This document shows positions 9,047 through 19,600 of a DNA stretch of 64,000 bases, in pieces. The DNA is from CALRQJ02 sp943370285 (GTDB lineage Bacteria > Bacteroidota > Bacteroidia > Chitinophagales > Chitinophagaceae), in NCBI GenBank assembly GCA_943370285.1, contig CALRQJ020000001.1:1-64000 (forward strand), in the 5' to 3' direction. A model generated the notes under the pieces. It was not told the origin of the DNA. It searched no databases and worked only from the letters and a program-made list of their open reading frames with translations. Made by a program: the position numbers and the translations under genes. Position 1 is the stretch's first letter. Every line of letters begins with the position of its first letter.

Positions 9047-9059
9047 ACTGTGCTGCATT
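9032..9059. terminator. Bidirectional terminator overlapping a stop codon
   Basis: A perfect 13-bp stem, AATGCAGCACAGT with ACTGTGCTGCATT. The hydroxylase stop TAA (9044-9046) lies at the tip of the hairpin. The U-rich tail is on the reverse strand, so its main use is probably for the cold-shock gene. Confidence 0.8.
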
Positions 9060-9085
9060 GATAAAGTATTAGAAGCGGTTACTAA

Positions 9086-9286
9086 TTACGCTTTCTTTAC
9101 GTTAACCGCATTGGGTCCTTTTCTTCCTTCCTGAACTTCAAATTCTACAATGTCACCTTCTTGCACCTGATCAATCAGGCCGCTGACATGTACGAAAGTT
9201 TCTTTTCCGGAATCATTGTGTTTGATAAAGCCAAATCCTTTTTCTGTATTAAAGAACTTAACTGTACCCTGTGTTTTGTTGTCCAT
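9086..9286 (-). CDS. Cold-shock domain RNA-binding protein
   Basis: A 66-residue single cold-shock domain. RNP1 is KGFGFI (16-21), RNP2 is FVHV (31-34), and the opening is TQGTVKFFNTEKG. Such proteins bind single-stranded RNA or DNA and melt mRNA structure, at low temperature or constitutively. The length is typical for CspA-type proteins. It is monocistronic, with a 60-90 nt leader and a possible -7 box TACCTTTA (reverse complement of 9311-9318). It shares a terminator with the convergent hydroxylase gene. Confidence 0.95.
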   Translation of the reverse strand: MDNKTQGTVKFFNTEKGFGFIKHNDSGKETFVHVSGLIDQVQEGDIVEFEVQEGRKGPNAVNVKKA

Positions 9287-9379
9287 GATCGTATTTTTTG
9301 AATAAGGCAGTAAAGGTAGGTTTAAATAACAACAATATGCGATAAAGGCGGTTTTATTGAAGCATTTAACCCAATTTGG

Positions 9380-10300
9380 CTAATTTTTATACCAAAAACC
9401 AAACAATTCCATCAGCCACGCAATACCAAGGTGTACAATAATGCCTCCAATAATAGATTGAGAATAGTACGCCACAACACCTAAAATCAATCCACCAAAG
9501 AAAGAAGAAAAACATTCTGCCGGCGGTTTACCAAAGTGAATGGTACAATAAAAAGCAGCCATGGGTATAATGGCGTCTTTACCTACCATTTGAATGAGGC
9601 CAATCACTAATAATCCTCTGAAAAAGGCTTCAACTGCAATGAAATTGATGGAATAACTTGTTTCAAAAAATGCGATATTTTTCCATTTGTTGCCACCGGC
9701 ATTTAGTGCATGGTGAAGTTTTGGATAAACAGACTGAAAAGACGCTTGTTGTGCTGCCATCCAAACCAAGGGTATCATGATTGCCAATAATAGAAAGTAG
9801 GCGTTATAGTTGATGCCACCACCACTTAGTTGCCAACCCATTTTATGAGTAGGTTGTTGAATCATCCACAATATAAAAACAGGACTAAATAGTAGCACAC
9901 TTCGCACTATATATTCTGCCATGATGGAGTAATGCGGAATATCGTTTGCTGTATAATTTTCTTCTATATAAATCCTATGCCCATAAAAGTATTGTTGAAA
10001 CGCAAAGACTAACGGAGCACCAATAATAATGGACAGAAATAGTGGCTGCTTGAATACCTCAAAGTTTCCTGACAGCACTGACTTCAATAAATAACAACCA
10101 ACAAACACCAACACATACAATAACAATTGAACGAAAAACATGCCTGCTTGTCGTCTGTATTTGGTGTACAAAATAGTTTCTCCGCCCCAGTAATAATTCC
10201 AACAAAACAAAATACCTAAGAACAATACCACCAATATCAAGTACAACCAATCAACATCTTGACTAAAAAATTGAAATAATTGTTGAATGATTTTTTTCAT
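9380..10300 (-). CDS. CPBP-family intramembrane protein with altered catalytic motif
   Basis: A 306-residue multi-pass membrane protein with about eight hydrophobic segments. It resembles CPBP (CAAX protease / bacteriocin-processing) glutamic proteases: VEAFFRG (223-229) corresponds to motif EExxxRG, YCTIHFGKPP (251-260) to motif FxxxH, and VHLGIAW (289-295) to motif HxxxN/B. The first Glu is replaced by Val and the last Asn by Trp, so activity is doubtful; the retained Glu224, Arg228, His255 and His290 leave it possible. It follows the MFS gene with 2 nt between stop and start, so it is co-transcribed and possibly translationally coupled. Substrate unknown. Confidence 0.75.
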   Translation of the reverse strand: MKKIIQQLFQFFSQDVDWLYLILVVLFLGILFCWNYYWGGETILYTKYRRQAGMFFVQLLLYVLVFVGCYLLKSVLSGNFEVFKQPLFLSIIIGAPLVFAFQQYFYGHRIYIEENYTANDIPHYSIMAEYIVRSVLLFSPVFILWMIQQPTHKMGWQLSGGGINYNAYFLLLAIMIPLVWMAAQQASFQSVYPKLHHALNAGGNKWKNIAFFETSYSINFIAVEAFFRGLLVIGLIQMVGKDAIIPMAAFYCTIHFGKPPAECFSSFFGGLILGVVAYYSQSIIGGIIVHLGIAWLMELFGFWYKN

Positions 10301-10302
10301 GG

Positions 10303-11577
10303 TTAATATTCCATTTTACGCAAACTAGGTGCTTTAAACCAAGTTGCCACTACAACTAAAATAGTCATGCAGCCGCCAAAAACTACAGATGGCACAACGC
10401 CAAACATCTTTGCTGCTAATCCACTTTCAAATTGTCCTAATTCATTACTGCTATTGATAAACATAGAATTCACACTCATTACCCTGCCCCGCATATGATC
10501 AGGGGTTTTCAGTTGCAAAATGGTTCCTCTTACCACCACACTTACACCATCTAATGCACCACTAATCAACAATGCCGCAAATGATAACCAGAATATCTTT
10601 GACAAAGCAAACACCAAAATACAAATACCAAAAGCGGCTACTGCCAATAACAGTGTACGGCCTTGATGACGCTTCAATGGTCTTAAGGTGAGGAAAATTA
10701 CAATTAAAATAGCACCAATATCAGCAGCAGCATTCAACCATCCAAAACCTATTGGCCCAACATTCAAAATATCTTTTGCATACACAGGAACCATTGCAAC
10801 AGCACCACCAAAAAGTACAGCAAATAAATCTAGCGATAAAGCTCCTAATACTTCTTTAGTTTTCACCACAAATCGCAAACCTTCTTTCACACTTTCCCAA
10901 GTGGGTTTCTCTCCTATTGCTTGTATTGGCGGTTTGGGTTTTAGCTGATACATAAAACCAAAGCCTATTGCTACCATTGAAGCAACTACAATTAATGTTC
11001 CGAAGATGCCTAATCCGGCAATCAAAAATCCTGCAATAGCATGGCCAATTACAGACGCTGTTAACCAACTGCCTTGGTTCCAGGTAGTAGCGTTTTGTAA
11101 TAAATCTTTCGGTACAATACTACCAACCATTGCACCAAAATTAGGGCCGGTAAATGCTCTGATGATGCCGGTAAAAAATATAACAACATAAATTCCTCTT
11201 GTAATCCAGACATTCGTGAAATCAGACGGTATCCAATTACTCGACAATAATAAAAGCAATACCACACAACAGAAATACAAAGACACACAAGTCAGTAAGA
11301 GTTTTCGTTTTTCGCTATTGTCAATAACATGACCGGCATACAAAGACGTTGAAACAGCAGGTATTACTTCGGCTAGGCCGATAAGTCCAATCGCAAAAGG
11401 TTCATTGGTTAATTCGTACACCCACCAACCCACCAATGTACCCATCATTCTTAATCCCATGATGAATACAAAACGTCCCATCATCAAATGACGATACTCT
11501 ACAATTTTTATAGCAGCAAATGGCGAATGCGGTGTTGTTGAAGACATGGGATGTGAAATATTTGACGTTGAACCCAT
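10303..11577 (-). CDS. MFS transporter (EntS-like exporter family)
   Basis: A 424-residue major-facilitator permease with about 12 hydrophobic segments. It matches the MFS_3 exporter type related to the enterobactin exporter EntS: the first transmembrane helix region RHLMMGRFVFIMGLRMMGTLVGWW, a GHVIDNSEKRK loop between helices 2 and 3, and a PDHMRGRVMSVNSMF segment near helix 10. The likely role is proton-driven efflux of a small molecule or siderophore. It may start at the second Met (residue 11, SSTTPHSPFAAIK). It sits 38 nt after the beta-barrel receptor gene and 2 nt before the CPBP gene, in one reverse-strand run with DUF3078. Confidence 0.88.
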   Translation of the reverse strand: MGSTSNISHPMSSTTPHSPFAAIKIVEYRHLMMGRFVFIMGLRMMGTLVGWWVYELTNEPFAIGLIGLAEVIPAVSTSLYAGHVIDNSEKRKLLLTCVSLYFCCVVLLLLLSSNWIPSDFTNVWITRGIYVVIFFTGIIRAFTGPNFGAMVGSIVPKDLLQNATTWNQGSWLTASVIGHAIAGFLIAGLGIFGTLIVVASMVAIGFGFMYQLKPKPPIQAIGEKPTWESVKEGLRFVVKTKEVLGALSLDLFAVLFGGAVAMVPVYAKDILNVGPIGFGWLNAAADIGAILIVIFLTLRPLKRHQGRTLLLAVAAFGICILVFALSKIFWLSFAALLISGALDGVSVVVRGTILQLKTPDHMRGRVMSVNSMFINSSNELGQFESGLAAKMFGVVPSVVFGGCMTILVVVATWFKAPSLRKMEY

Positions 11578-11615
11578 TAACAGGGAAACAAGCCACCTGT
11601 TCGGTGCAAAGAAAC

Positions 11616-14057
11616 TTATTTCTTCTTGAGTTTGTTCAGGAGTTCTTTTTTCTGCTTGTCTGTCATTTTTTTAGGCTGTACTACTTTATTGAGTTGATAG
11701 CCGATGGCAATGCGGAAATTTCTTGTTCTGGTAGAGTTGAAACTTTCTAAACTAAAATTACTGCCATAAGTGAAAGAAGTGAATTGCTGTACCCTAAAAG
11801 GATCTATAATATTGAAACTAACCGATAAACGTTTGTTGAAAAATTTTCGTTGTACGCCAAGATTCATTGTCAAGTTACTACGGCTTCTACCCTGTGGGTC
11901 GGCAAAGCTGCTGTAACGGGCATTACCTTCTAATGTAGTTAAACTATTAGGTGTAAAATTATAGTTGAGACTAGTATAAAAACTACTACCATCTCTGTAC
12001 TTGTACAATAATTTTTCTGCTTCGCCGTATTGATTGAAAGTATAGCCTGCACTGGCATTCATCCGGAACTTTTTACTGAATGTATATCCGCCGAAAATAC
12101 TGGCTTCATACTCTTGTCTATCGCTGATATTTTGCCAAGTCACTTGTGTTTTACCGGCCTCAACCAAAGTACGAATGGTGTTGAATACGTTTTTCACTTT
12201 GTTATATCCTACGGATGTATTGATATAATATTTACCTCTTGAAAAACTCACATTCCAATCAAAATTATCTGCCAATTGTGGCGCTAAGAGTGGATTACCA
12301 AATCGAATATTATAAGGATCGTTGTAATCAATAGCGGGATTTAACTCTCCAATGCCCGGCCTGCGTATTGTTGCCCGATAAACCAAAGCTGTATTAAATT
12401 GCCTAGTAAATTCTTTTCTAATGTTGATGGTTGGTAACATATTCCAATAATCATTTGTAGTATTTGCTGCATTGGATTTTACAAATTCAAAATCAAAATT
12501 GGTATGTTCTGCTTGCACACTTGCAGTGATACGCCATTGTTTGGGCAGAGTATAGTTAATACCTGCTCTAACAGTTGCAATGCTTTGATGAAAATAAAAA
12601 TCGGTACTTAGTAAATCGTTGTAAATAAGTGAATCTGTAGCCGATTGTAAAAATCGAGTATCTAAAATATTGTGATAGTTATTTCTGCTGAATACAGCAC
12701 CTGTGGTAAAACTTGCGCCTTTCCACTTTAATGGTTTATCATAATTCACTCTTAATGTCAATGCATTGCTTGTATTGTTGATGGCTTGTGTTTGTGTAGA
12801 ATCAATGCCGGTTGGATTAAAATCGGGATTCAGAAACTGTTGAAAAAAATCTCTTCCATTATCATTTTTCCCAATGTTGGCTGCACCGATAATTTGTAAT
12901 CGCTCCGCAGGATTTTTTCCCTTATGTGCATACGTAACAGTAAGCCCATGGTTGTAACCGGTACCATCAGTGGCATTTTCTCTTGTGCTTAAACGGTAAA
13001 TTTGATTGAACCGATTAAAGTTGGTGTATTGCGTTTCACTGAGGTTATCGAAAAAATTCAAATTGCCTTGATAAACCGTACTTAAATTATTTCGTTTGTT
13101 AAACTCATAATCCATCTGCATTCGCAGATTGGGCCGCAAATTTTTATTGCTAAAATTGCCATCTGTATGAAAGCGGTTGGTAGAATCTTTATAAATATTT
13201 TCTCTACGAGAATAACTGTTGCCTTGTAACTGACTAGCGCCTAATCCAATGGTAGAGGATAAAGACAACTTTTTGTTGCGATATGAAACATTGGTTGAGA
13301 GATTGCCCTCACCTCTTGTACCGGCACTCAAATTAACCCTACCTACCCAACCAATTTTCCCTTTTTTGGTTACAATATTGATGACACCACCTGCTTCTGA
13401 TGCATACTGCGGTGGCGGATTCATCATCAACTCAATTTTTTCAATACTACCACCGGGCATACTCTCCAACAAATCAGCTAATTGCTGAGCTGTTAAATCA
13501 GTCGGTTTATCATCAATCAAAATTTTGGGTTCTTTGCCTTTGAGCAAAATTTTTCCGTTGGGGTCACTATTAATCAATGGCATATTTTTCAAAATCTCAG
13601 CCGTAGTAGAACCACTGCTTAAAGCACTTTCACCAACGTTGTATGTAATATTGCCATCTTTACTTTCGATGAGTGGTTTTTCGGTGTACACAATCACATC
13701 AGTTAAAGCATTATCACTTTTACCCAATTTCACATCACCCAAATTAAAATCAAATCTTTCAGTTCGTAGATTAATACTATCAATTACCATAGTAGCATAA
13801 CCAATAGCAGTAATGGTGAGCCTGTACATTGCAAATGGTAGTTTATCGATTTCAAAACTGCCATTTTTATCAGCAATCGTTTGACGCTTTAAAGTACTGT
13901 CGTCCATTCTACTTGCGGTAATTGTTGCAAACGCTACTGCTTTAGTATTTTGTGCATCTACAATGCTACCTACAATCAATCCCACAGATACATTCTTTTG
14001 CTGTGCCAACAGATAACTGGTGCAAAACAAAAAGAAAGTGGTGAGTAGAATTTTCAA
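11616..14057 (-). CDS. TonB-receptor-like outer-membrane beta-barrel protein
   Basis: An 813-residue outer-membrane protein. It has a signal peptide (1-19), a carboxypeptidase-regulatory-like domain (about 25-110), a plug-like domain (about 125-235, with PKILIDDKPTDLT and GGVINIVTKKGK), and an OMP_b-brl_3 type barrel. The C-terminus is unusual: after the last strand (NFRIAIGYQLNK) comes a lysine-rich tail (MTDKQKKELLNKLKKK) instead of a terminal aromatic residue. Substrate unknown. It starts 5 nt after the DUF3078 stop and precedes the MFS gene, so receptor and exporter may handle related molecules; this is inference. Confidence 0.85.
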   Translation of the reverse strand: MKILLTTFFLFCTSYLLAQQKNVSVGLIVGSIVDAQNTKAVAFATITASRMDDSTLKRQTIADKNGSFEIDKLPFAMYRLTITAIGYATMVIDSINLRTERFDFNLGDVKLGKSDNALTDVIVYTEKPLIESKDGNITYNVGESALSSGSTTAEILKNMPLINSDPNGKILLKGKEPKILIDDKPTDLTAQQLADLLESMPGGSIEKIELMMNPPPQYASEAGGVINIVTKKGKIGWVGRVNLSAGTRGEGNLSTNVSYRNKKLSLSSTIGLGASQLQGNSYSRRENIYKDSTNRFHTDGNFSNKNLRPNLRMQMDYEFNKRNNLSTVYQGNLNFFDNLSETQYTNFNRFNQIYRLSTRENATDGTGYNHGLTVTYAHKGKNPAERLQIIGAANIGKNDNGRDFFQQFLNPDFNPTGIDSTQTQAINNTSNALTLRVNYDKPLKWKGASFTTGAVFSRNNYHNILDTRFLQSATDSLIYNDLLSTDFYFHQSIATVRAGINYTLPKQWRITASVQAEHTNFDFEFVKSNAANTTNDYWNMLPTINIRKEFTRQFNTALVYRATIRRPGIGELNPAIDYNDPYNIRFGNPLLAPQLADNFDWNVSFSRGKYYINTSVGYNKVKNVFNTIRTLVEAGKTQVTWQNISDRQEYEASIFGGYTFSKKFRMNASAGYTFNQYGEAEKLLYKYRDGSSFYTSLNYNFTPNSLTTLEGNARYSSFADPQGRSRSNLTMNLGVQRKFFNKRLSVSFNIIDPFRVQQFTSFTYGSNFSLESFNSTRTRNFRIAIGYQLNKVVQPKKMTDKQKKELLNKLKKK

Positions 14058-14062
14058 TGTGG

Positions 14063-15007
14063 TTATACTTTTTTGGCTGGTTTAAAAGGCATCATGAAGC
14101 CAATACCAATAAGGCTTTTCAACTGTGTACGAGCAGCATTTTTATTAGGACCGAAGATACGAACATCATCATCATACACCACATCCAATGCATAAGTGGC
14201 CGACAAATACTTGTTAATTTTACAACTGAATAAATTTGTCATGTAGACATCGATATTCTGTGGTTTGTTCTTGTAATTACTAAACATATCTAACCTAGAG
14301 CGGTAGGTTACATTTTTGGCAATCATATTATTGTAATTAATTGAAACAAAAGCACCCAATTCATTAATAGAATTTTTGCCAATAGGTACACCATAAGAAC
14401 CTTTTTCAGATAAAAATTTGTTAGCCACAATCACCCAACGAGACGTTAAAGGTGATATGAACATCGAAAACTTTTGATTGGGTTTATAATCAAAACCTGC
14501 AGATAACAAAATATAAGCCGGCGATAAAAAAGTTGAACTGAACGATGCATTAGACCCGGCACCGGTGTAACCATCAAAAAATTGTGACCTAAAATTAAAC
14601 AATCCGGTTGCGTACCATTTGTTGTTGATGTCGTAACCATATTTGCTTAAGTAATCAAAACGATCGTCATTTTTTCGACTACCTAAACTGGTAGATTGTA
14701 TATAGCCAAAATTGAGGTCAAAGCTATTATCCCAAGTATGCTTTTTATGGCGATGAAAAATATAGTAGTTGACGTAAGCATTGATCGACATAGAAAAATC
14801 ATCGCCACCCGCTGCCCAATTGCTTAAAGAGCCTTGGGCCAGATTTAAGCTCAATAAACCACCTCTCTTCCAGCGCCAGGTAGATGTATCTGCTTCTTTT
14901 TTAATACTGCGACCAGTTTCCTTTCGCAAAGTACTAACAGTAATATCTTGTGCTTGAACGGTCATGTATACTACCGATAAACACAATAAAAGGATGAATC
15001 CTCTCAT
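14063..15007 (-). CDS. DUF3078 outer-membrane protein
   Basis: A 314-residue secreted protein of the DUF3078 family, found mainly in Bacteroidota and predicted to form an outer-membrane beta-barrel. It has a signal peptide MRGFILLLCLSVVYMTVQAQ, then the family-typical WKRGGLLSLNLAQGSLSNWAAGGD segment, and many aromatic amphipathic strands. I place the start at the ATG at 15007: the longer frame to 15055 adds a hydrophilic, Cys-rich extension that would cover the promoter. It heads a probable reverse-strand operon: DUF3078, beta-barrel receptor, MFS, CPBP. The function is not established. Confidence 0.85.
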   Translation of the reverse strand: MRGFILLLCLSVVYMTVQAQDITVSTLRKETGRSIKKEADTSTWRWKRGGLLSLNLAQGSLSNWAAGGDDFSMSINAYVNYYIFHRHKKHTWDNSFDLNFGYIQSTSLGSRKNDDRFDYLSKYGYDINNKWYATGLFNFRSQFFDGYTGAGSNASFSSTFLSPAYILLSAGFDYKPNQKFSMFISPLTSRWVIVANKFLSEKGSYGVPIGKNSINELGAFVSINYNNMIAKNVTYRSRLDMFSNYKNKPQNIDVYMTNLFSCKINKYLSATYALDVVYDDDVRIFGPNKNAARTQLKSLIGIGFMMPFKPAKKV

Positions 15008-15026
15008 GTTATTTGTTTTACGGCAG

Positions 15027-15056
15027 CAAAAATAATGTTTCAACATCTTCAACAAA
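15027..15056 (-). promoter_or_regulatory. Promoter of the DUF3078 operon
   Basis: On the reverse strand, TTTG (15056-15053), an 18-nt spacer and TATTTTTG (15034-15027) form a full Bacteroidota-type promoter, with the ATG 19 nt downstream. It diverges from the lpdA promoter. Confidence 0.7.
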
Positions 15057-15103
15057 CAGATTTGACCCTACCACTTATCAATTAACAGCAATTTAAGCCT
15101 CCT

Positions 15104-15134
15104 TTTGCAGTTTGACTGGTTGGGTGTATTTTCG
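15104..15134 (+). promoter_or_regulatory. lpdA promoter
   Basis: TTTG at 15104-15107, a 19-nt spacer and TATTTTCG at 15127-15134 (one mismatch). It lies 61 nt upstream of the lpdA ATG. Confidence 0.6.
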
Positions 15135-15195
15135 CAACCGCTTACCTAAGCACAAGTAAACAAATTGAAATTTCTAAACCATAAATCTTATTCTC

Positions 15196-16605
15196 ATGGC
15201 GTATGATGTTGTTGTAGTGGGCAGTGGCCCCGGCGGTTATCCTGCTGCTATCCGTGCTTCACAATTAGGCTTTAAAGTGGCTGTAATTGAAAAAGAAAGT
15301 TTGGGTGGTATTTGCTTAAACTGGGGATGTATTCCAACCAAAGCATTACTAAAAAGTGCTCAAGTATATGAATATATGAAACATAGTGCCGATTATGGCA
15401 TTAATGCTAGCGGTGTTCAGCACGACTTTGGTGCAGTGATCAAACGTAGCCGTGGTGTAGCTGATAAGATGAGTAAAGGCGTTACCTTCTTGATGAAGAA
15501 AAATAAGATTGATGTGATTATGGGCTATGGCAAAATCAAAGCCAAGGGCCAAGTAGAAGTTACTGCAGCTGATGGCAGCAAACAAATCATCGAATCGAAA
15601 TACATTGTAATTGCTACAGGCGGCCGCAGCCGTGAATTGCCAAATCTTAAACAAGATGGCAAAAAAGTTTTAGGCTATAGAGAAGCAATGGTATTACCCG
15701 AACAACCAAAAAGCATGATTATAGTAGGCAGTGGCGCTATAGGCGTTGAATTTGCTTATGTATATGCTAGTATGGGTACCAAAGTGACTATCGTTGAATT
15801 TATGCCTCGAATTGTTCCGGTTGAAGATGAAGACATTAGCAAAGAATTAGAAAAACAATACAAAAAACAAGGCATTGATATTATGACCAATGCTTCTGTA
15901 GAAAGTGTTGATACAAGTGGTGCCGGTGTTAAAGCGCTAGTTAAAAAACAAGATGGCAGCACAGTTGTATTAGAAGCTGATGTTGTGTTGAGTGCTGTAG
16001 GGGTTGTAGCCAACATTGAAAATATTGGTTTAGAAGAAACCGGTATCAAATTCGAAAAAGGAAAAGTCATAGTAGACAAATACCAACAAACATCTGTTGC
16101 CGGTATTTATGCTATTGGTGATTGTACACCCGGACAAGCTTTAGCACACGTTGCGGCAAAAGAAGGTATTAATGCAGCCGAGCACATGGCCTATAACGAA
16201 AAGAAACACCATCATTTACCTGAAGCAATCGATTACAACAATATTCCTGGTTGTACGTATTGTACACCGGAAATTGCTAGTGTTGGTTATACCGAAAAAG
16301 CGGCTAAAGAAGCCGGCTACGAAGTAAAAGTGGGTAAGTTTCCTTTTATGGCAAGCGGTAAAGCAAGTGCTGCAGGTGCAACTGAAGGTTTTGTAAAAGT
16401 AATTTACGATGCTAAGTATGGTGAATTTTTAGGTTGCCATATGATTGGTGCTAATGTAACTGAAATGATTGCAGAAGTATCTGTGGCTCGTCGCTTAGAA
16501 ACCACTGCACATGAAATATTGAATGCCATTCACCCTCACCCAACTATGAGTGAAGGTATTAAAGAAGCTACTGCTGCTGCCTACGGCGAAGCGATAGATA
16601 TTTAA
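15196..16605 (+). CDS. lpdA: Dihydrolipoyl dehydrogenase
   Basis: The E3 subunit of 2-oxoacid dehydrogenase and glycine-cleavage complexes, 469 residues. It reoxidises dihydrolipoamide with FAD and NAD+. The sequence shows the FAD-binding GSGPGGYPAAI (9-19), the redox-active disulfide GGICLNWGCIPTK (Cys40, Cys45), the NAD-binding VGSGAIGVEFAYVYASMG region (about 178-195), the second FAD motif IYAIGDCT (about 308-315), and the C-terminal catalytic HPHPTMSE that supplies the base to the partner subunit. It stands alone with its own promoter and terminator, which fits an E3 shared by several complexes encoded elsewhere. Confidence 0.96.
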   Translation: MAYDVVVVGSGPGGYPAAIRASQLGFKVAVIEKESLGGICLNWGCIPTKALLKSAQVYEYMKHSADYGINASGVQHDFGAVIKRSRGVADKMSKGVTFLMKKNKIDVIMGYGKIKAKGQVEVTAADGSKQIIESKYIVIATGGRSRELPNLKQDGKKVLGYREAMVLPEQPKSMIIVGSGAIGVEFAYVYASMGTKVTIVEFMPRIVPVEDEDISKELEKQYKKQGIDIMTNASVESVDTSGAGVKALVKKQDGSTVVLEADVVLSAVGVVANIENIGLEETGIKFEKGKVIVDKYQQTSVAGIYAIGDCTPGQALAHVAAKEGINAAEHMAYNEKKHHHLPEAIDYNNIPGCTYCTPEIASVGYTEKAAKEAGYEVKVGKFPFMASGKASAAGATEGFVKVIYDAKYGEFLGCHMIGANVTEMIAEVSVARRLETTAHEILNAIHPHPTMSEGIKEATAAAYGEAIDI

Positions 16606-16625
16606 TTGATCTGGATAAACTTTGA

Positions 16626-16662
16626 AACAGCCCCGCTTTAAAAAGTGGGGCTGTTTTGTTTA
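16626..16662 (+). terminator. lpdA terminator
   Basis: AACAGCCCCGCTT (16626-16638) pairs with AAGTGGGGCTGTT (16643-16655) with one G-T wobble, followed by TTGTTTATT. Confidence 0.85.
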
Positions 16663-16668
16663 TTACAG

Positions 16669-19600
16669 TTACAACAAAGCCCTCAAACTTGCTCTGCCAA
16701 TATGTATGGTTCTTGTTTCGCCGGGTTTGCGGCCTTCGTATTGAAAATTCAATTCCAAATTATTGCCTAAGCGTTTGGTGAAATCAATATTCCACAAATA
16801 GTTTTTACCGGGCAACAAAGCGTCTAACATAATGTAGCTGATGGTACTGTTAGCCAAACCATTATAGGTGATATTACTAAACGTAAACTTGCCATTAATA
16901 CTAGTATTATTTACAGCATTGTATTTCATTTCAATATTGATGGAATGTGCCGTTGCCTTTTCGCCACCTAATGCTACACTATTAGTTTTTTGATTGTATT
17001 GATAACCGCTTGTTAATCGCCAAGTAGTTCCTTTAATATAAGACAATTTTGGTTCTGTAATAACGGATTCAATTTGGTAATTGCGATTGGCAAAACTTGG
17101 TGTGGTTAGTTGATTATTAGATAGCTTTTGCAGCAACTCAAAAGTAAACTGTCTGGTGATGTTCCACCTGCCTCTCACTAACCAATCATTCAATTGGCGA
17201 CTCTCAAAACCATAAGTCAATATGGCTTTATTAAAGTTGATGGCATTGGTAATATCAATGCCCCACTTGCTGCTAAACCGGTTAAACGACAAGGTATTGG
17301 TAATGATATTATTGAGTGCAATCAAAGCCGTATCAGCAATACCACCTTTAAATGGATTGAACTCTGGTTTGCCATCGGCCAATACTTTTTTTCCGGTTTG
17401 ATAGGATGATTGAACATTAAATCGGGTAATGATATTTCTAAATTTTTTATTATTAATAGATGTAGCAATTGCCCGAGGATTTAATGTTAGACTATAGTTA
17501 AACTGATTGTAATTGGCTTTAATAAATTCATTTGTTGGTGTATAGACCCTAATATATTTTGCTTGGTCGGGATATAGTGCAATTTCAAACTCATTTAACT
17601 GCGGAATTCCATCTGCATTGTAATCATTCCAAGCATATTCTCCCCTACCTGCCGGCACTTCAATGTATGAAAAATCTCGGCGCTGTTCTTGGCCTGCCCC
17701 AAGTTCGTACAACACATTTCCTGTCAACAATCCTTTCCATTCGTTAATAGTGTATTCAATTCTACCCAGTAAACTATTATCTGCTCTTTGATTACCGATG
17801 GCATTAAATACTTTCAATTCTCGATAGGTGGTATTGATGCGTAGTTGGTGCTTTCGGTTTTCTAATAACTCTATTTGAAGATTGTAATTTTGGCTTCTAT
17901 CTGTTGATACCAAAGCTTTGCCTAATGGCAATTTATCGCTACGGGTAAACCAAGTAAATGCCCAACGATTATTTTTGGCTTGATTCGATTTAACATAGGC
18001 CGAAATATTTTCAAACGAGAAACTAATTGGTGTAATGGTGTCTGTTACCGTATACTGTTGTTCATTATGTTCTAACTGATAATTGGCGCCAATAGTATAA
18101 TTATTCCATTGTTTGAGTTGTTTGCTGATATCAATGGTTGGCCGAAGAAAAAACCCTTTGTTGTTCCTATTCGTAACACTTGATAGATTAAATACATTTT
18201 TCAACTGCCAACCTTTACTATTTTGTTGATGCGTAATCGTATGCCTGCTACCATTAAAATCATCGCTGCGTATGTATCCTGCAAATTGATAAGCAATGCT
18301 ATTTTTACTGTTATCAGATAATTCCAATTGAACAGTAGGCAAATTTTCGGTAGCTGCTTCGGGTAAAAAATCTAGTCCCCAATCTCTGTAAAACTCAACC
18401 GCACGTAACCGTTCTAATGCTTTGAATTTACGATCTACTATTTCATAGCCCAATGTTGTAGCTAGTTGCAATTTCTTTTTGGTATGCAAAATTGTTGTAT
18501 GATCAAAACTGATTTTTGCAGCAATGCCATTGTCATTCGATTTGTCTTTGGTAGAGAAGGAATTAACATTATAATTACTCAAAGCCACTTCTGCCTTAAT
18601 ATTGGTTTTATCGTTTGGTCGATAAGTAAATCCGCTAGTTATTAGTTGTTGCTTTTTGGGTGTTACCAAATAAGCAGCAGGTTCATAATTACCTTGTGGC
18701 TTACCACCAATTGGAGCAATCCATTGAAATACTTTTCCATTCGCTCCATTGAAGAATGGAATGTAGTTACCTCTACCATCACCTACTTCAATAAAACCAA
18801 GACTGTATTTGGCACTATCGGGATGAGTTGAATAGACATAAATAGAATCGCTGCCGCCGGGAAAAATGGCGAATCGCTTAGCATATAAAATTTTACCGGT
18901 TGAAAAAGTGTCTAAAGAAGCCACCGGGAAAAAAGCATTTTGAATACTATCACCCAACTGATTAAGAAATTGTTTTTGCTTATCGTCTAACGATTGATTG
19001 ATGGGAGAATTTTTAGCATCAGCGTTACTATAGGCTGCTACAAACACATCTAATTGTTTATTGATAGTGGTTTGATTATTGACATACAATAAAGAATTGA
19101 GGTAATTTCTATCTGCATATTCAAACTCAACTTGAATTCTTTTATCCTTAGTAATCATCCGTCTTGGCGTAAAACTTATTTCTGCAGTGTTGTAATTAAT
19201 CACATAATCTTGGTCTTCGCCACGTTGCAATAATTCACCATCTATAAACACTCTTTCTGTATTGGCCAATACAATAAAAAATAATTCATTATTTGCACCT
19301 CTTAATCGATAAGGGCCTTGGTTTCCTTCTTGCCCTTGAAAAATATTTCGGGTGAATTTACCTTTTGCAATAGCCCCTGCAATAGTTGTTTTTGCATGAG
19401 CCGATTTACTAATTTTATTTTGTGTGGTGTAGGAAATTCCTTGCAAACGTTTATAAAAATTGAGGAAATAAGCTTGATTCTGTCGCAAGTCAATATCACC
19501 CAAATTCAACTCCCAACCCTTCTTTTTAAACTGTAACCATACCCTATCAAACTCATTCAATTGTTGTGTAGTTCCATCCGGTTGTATAGGAATATTATTA

